Shown: positions 63,428-64,000 of the stretch, piece by piece | Numbering within the stretch: the first letter of the stretch is position 1 | Layout of the letters: the number at the start of each line of letters is the position of its first letter | Assembly (NCBI RefSeq): GCF_000295935.2 | Contig: NZ_ALWO02000054.1 | Location: 1 to 64,000 of the forward strand | DNA from: Indibacter alkaliphilus LW1 | GTDB lineage: Bacteria; Bacteroidota; Bacteroidia; Cytophagales; Cyclobacteriaceae | Direction of reading: 5' to 3' | DNA: 64,000 nt | Notes under the pieces: model-generated | Seen by the model: only the letters and a program-made list of their open reading frames with translations | Database searches by the model: none | Told to the model about the DNA's origin: nothing | Made by a program: the position numbers and the translations under genes

Positions 63428-64000
63428 GGATAGTTTGAATTCATATTATTTTTGCATTCAAAAAAATATTAAACTGAGGTATTTTAGTATAAAATTTGTA
63501 TAAAAAGGATAAATGATATTTTTACTTTTTCGTATTGTTTTAATGCTGTTAAATGAAATAAAATTCTTTTATAGTCATTTTATAGTGTGAAAATAAATTG
63601 TTTTTTTGAGTGATTCCAGTGTCTGACGGTATATAATAATATAAATAAAAATGGTAAATATTTAATTTTTTTCAGATGTTTAAAAATAACAGGTTAATGC
63701 AAATATAGTATCATTTATAAAAGTAAGAAAAGATTTGTAAAAAATTTAAATATGATTAAATACTTAAGAAATAAAATTAATTATAAACAATTAAATAAAT
63801 AAAAAAACACTAATATTAGAATATTTATAATATGAAAATTCGAATAAGTTTAGAGTATAAATGAAAAATTAATTTCTCTAATACAAAAAAATAATTTTAT
63901 AATAAAAACTTTTATAAATTTTTTGTAAAACTTTTTAGGTCCAATTTAGGAGAGCTAGTCACTAGCATTTAGTCTTAACAAAAACCTAAAGAAATGGTAA
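63428..64000. other. Very AT-rich intergenic region at the right edge
   Basis: No gene is seen in these ~570 bases, which are far richer in A and T than the rest of the window. A 13-base hyphenated palindrome (GCTAGT-c-ACTAGC, 63954-63966) lies 28 bases before an ATG at 63994, which may be the start of a gene outside the window. The AT-rich tract may be a promoter region or the boundary of a foreign segment. Confidence 0.5.

Noticed and set aside
1-64000. CRISPR arrays, tRNA or rRNA genes, and intact insertion sequences.
   Set aside because: No regularly spaced repeats, no tRNA-like cloverleaf ends or rRNA-like sequence, and no transposase were seen on reading both strands.

Overview
The window comes from a member of the Bacteroidota, most likely a free-living Cyclobacteriaceae-like bacterium; the family assignment is an inference. 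The evidence is three SusC/SusD pairs, two hybrid two-component sensors (HTCS), an ECF sigma/FecR pair, many Cys-anchored lipoproteins, an orphan FtsX/MacB-type permease, and A-rich leaders before start codons. I found no rRNA, tRNA or CRISPR array and no intact insertion sequence.

Region 1 (1-5.4 kb) is miscellaneous. It holds the 3' end of a PepSY membrane protein, two decayed RadC fragments that are copies of each other, a small lipoprotein between them, and an 800-aa ABC permease.

Region 2 (5.4-26.1 kb) is a polysaccharide utilisation locus (PUL). A minus-strand HTCS faces a plus-strand operon of SusC, SusD, an arabinanase-like GH43, an unrecognised 672-aa protein, GH172, GH2, a lipoprotein mutarotase (GalM), GalE, GalK, GalT and a second GH43. 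The last genes of this set are tightly packed, with TAATG junctions and a 20-nt overlap. The enzymes suggest a glycan with arabinofuranose-type linkages and galactose, with galactose entering the Leloir pathway.

Region 3 (26.3-42.9 kb) is a second PUL of unusual, oxidative make-up. It starts with an ECF sigma factor and FecR anti-sigma, then a SusC with an N-terminal STN signalling domain and a SusD. Next come two PQQ-type quinoprotein dehydrogenases with built-in cytochrome c domains, a Tat-exported TIM-barrel protein, a GMC/FAD oxidoreductase, a secreted nucleoside-hydrolase-like protein and a secreted GH13 protein. I infer that it oxidises sugars or glycosides in the periplasm, coupled to electron transfer. 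It is the best candidate here for an undescribed system.

Region 4 (43.1-44.1 kb) has two small minus-strand genes (DUF1801 and VOC). A 62-bp repeat follows; it also occurs beside the first HTCS.

Region 5 (44.2-63.1 kb) is a sialic acid PUL: HTCS, SusC/SusD, NanA lyase, a fusion of a NanM-like Kelch mutarotase with a sodium:solute symporter, a GH33 sialidase and an N-acylglucosamine 2-epimerase. Between the sialidase and the epimerase lie two beta-propeller lipoproteins and a truncated CMP-sialate synthase gene. That gene is cut by a 141-bp element bounded by inverted repeats. The right edge (63.1-64 kb) is very AT-rich and contains the tail of an SGNH hydrolase.

One structural theme recurs: each of the three susD genes is followed within 9-19 nt by a strong hairpin. 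The sequences differ but the position is the same, which suggests a shared way of setting susCD expression apart from the downstream enzymes.
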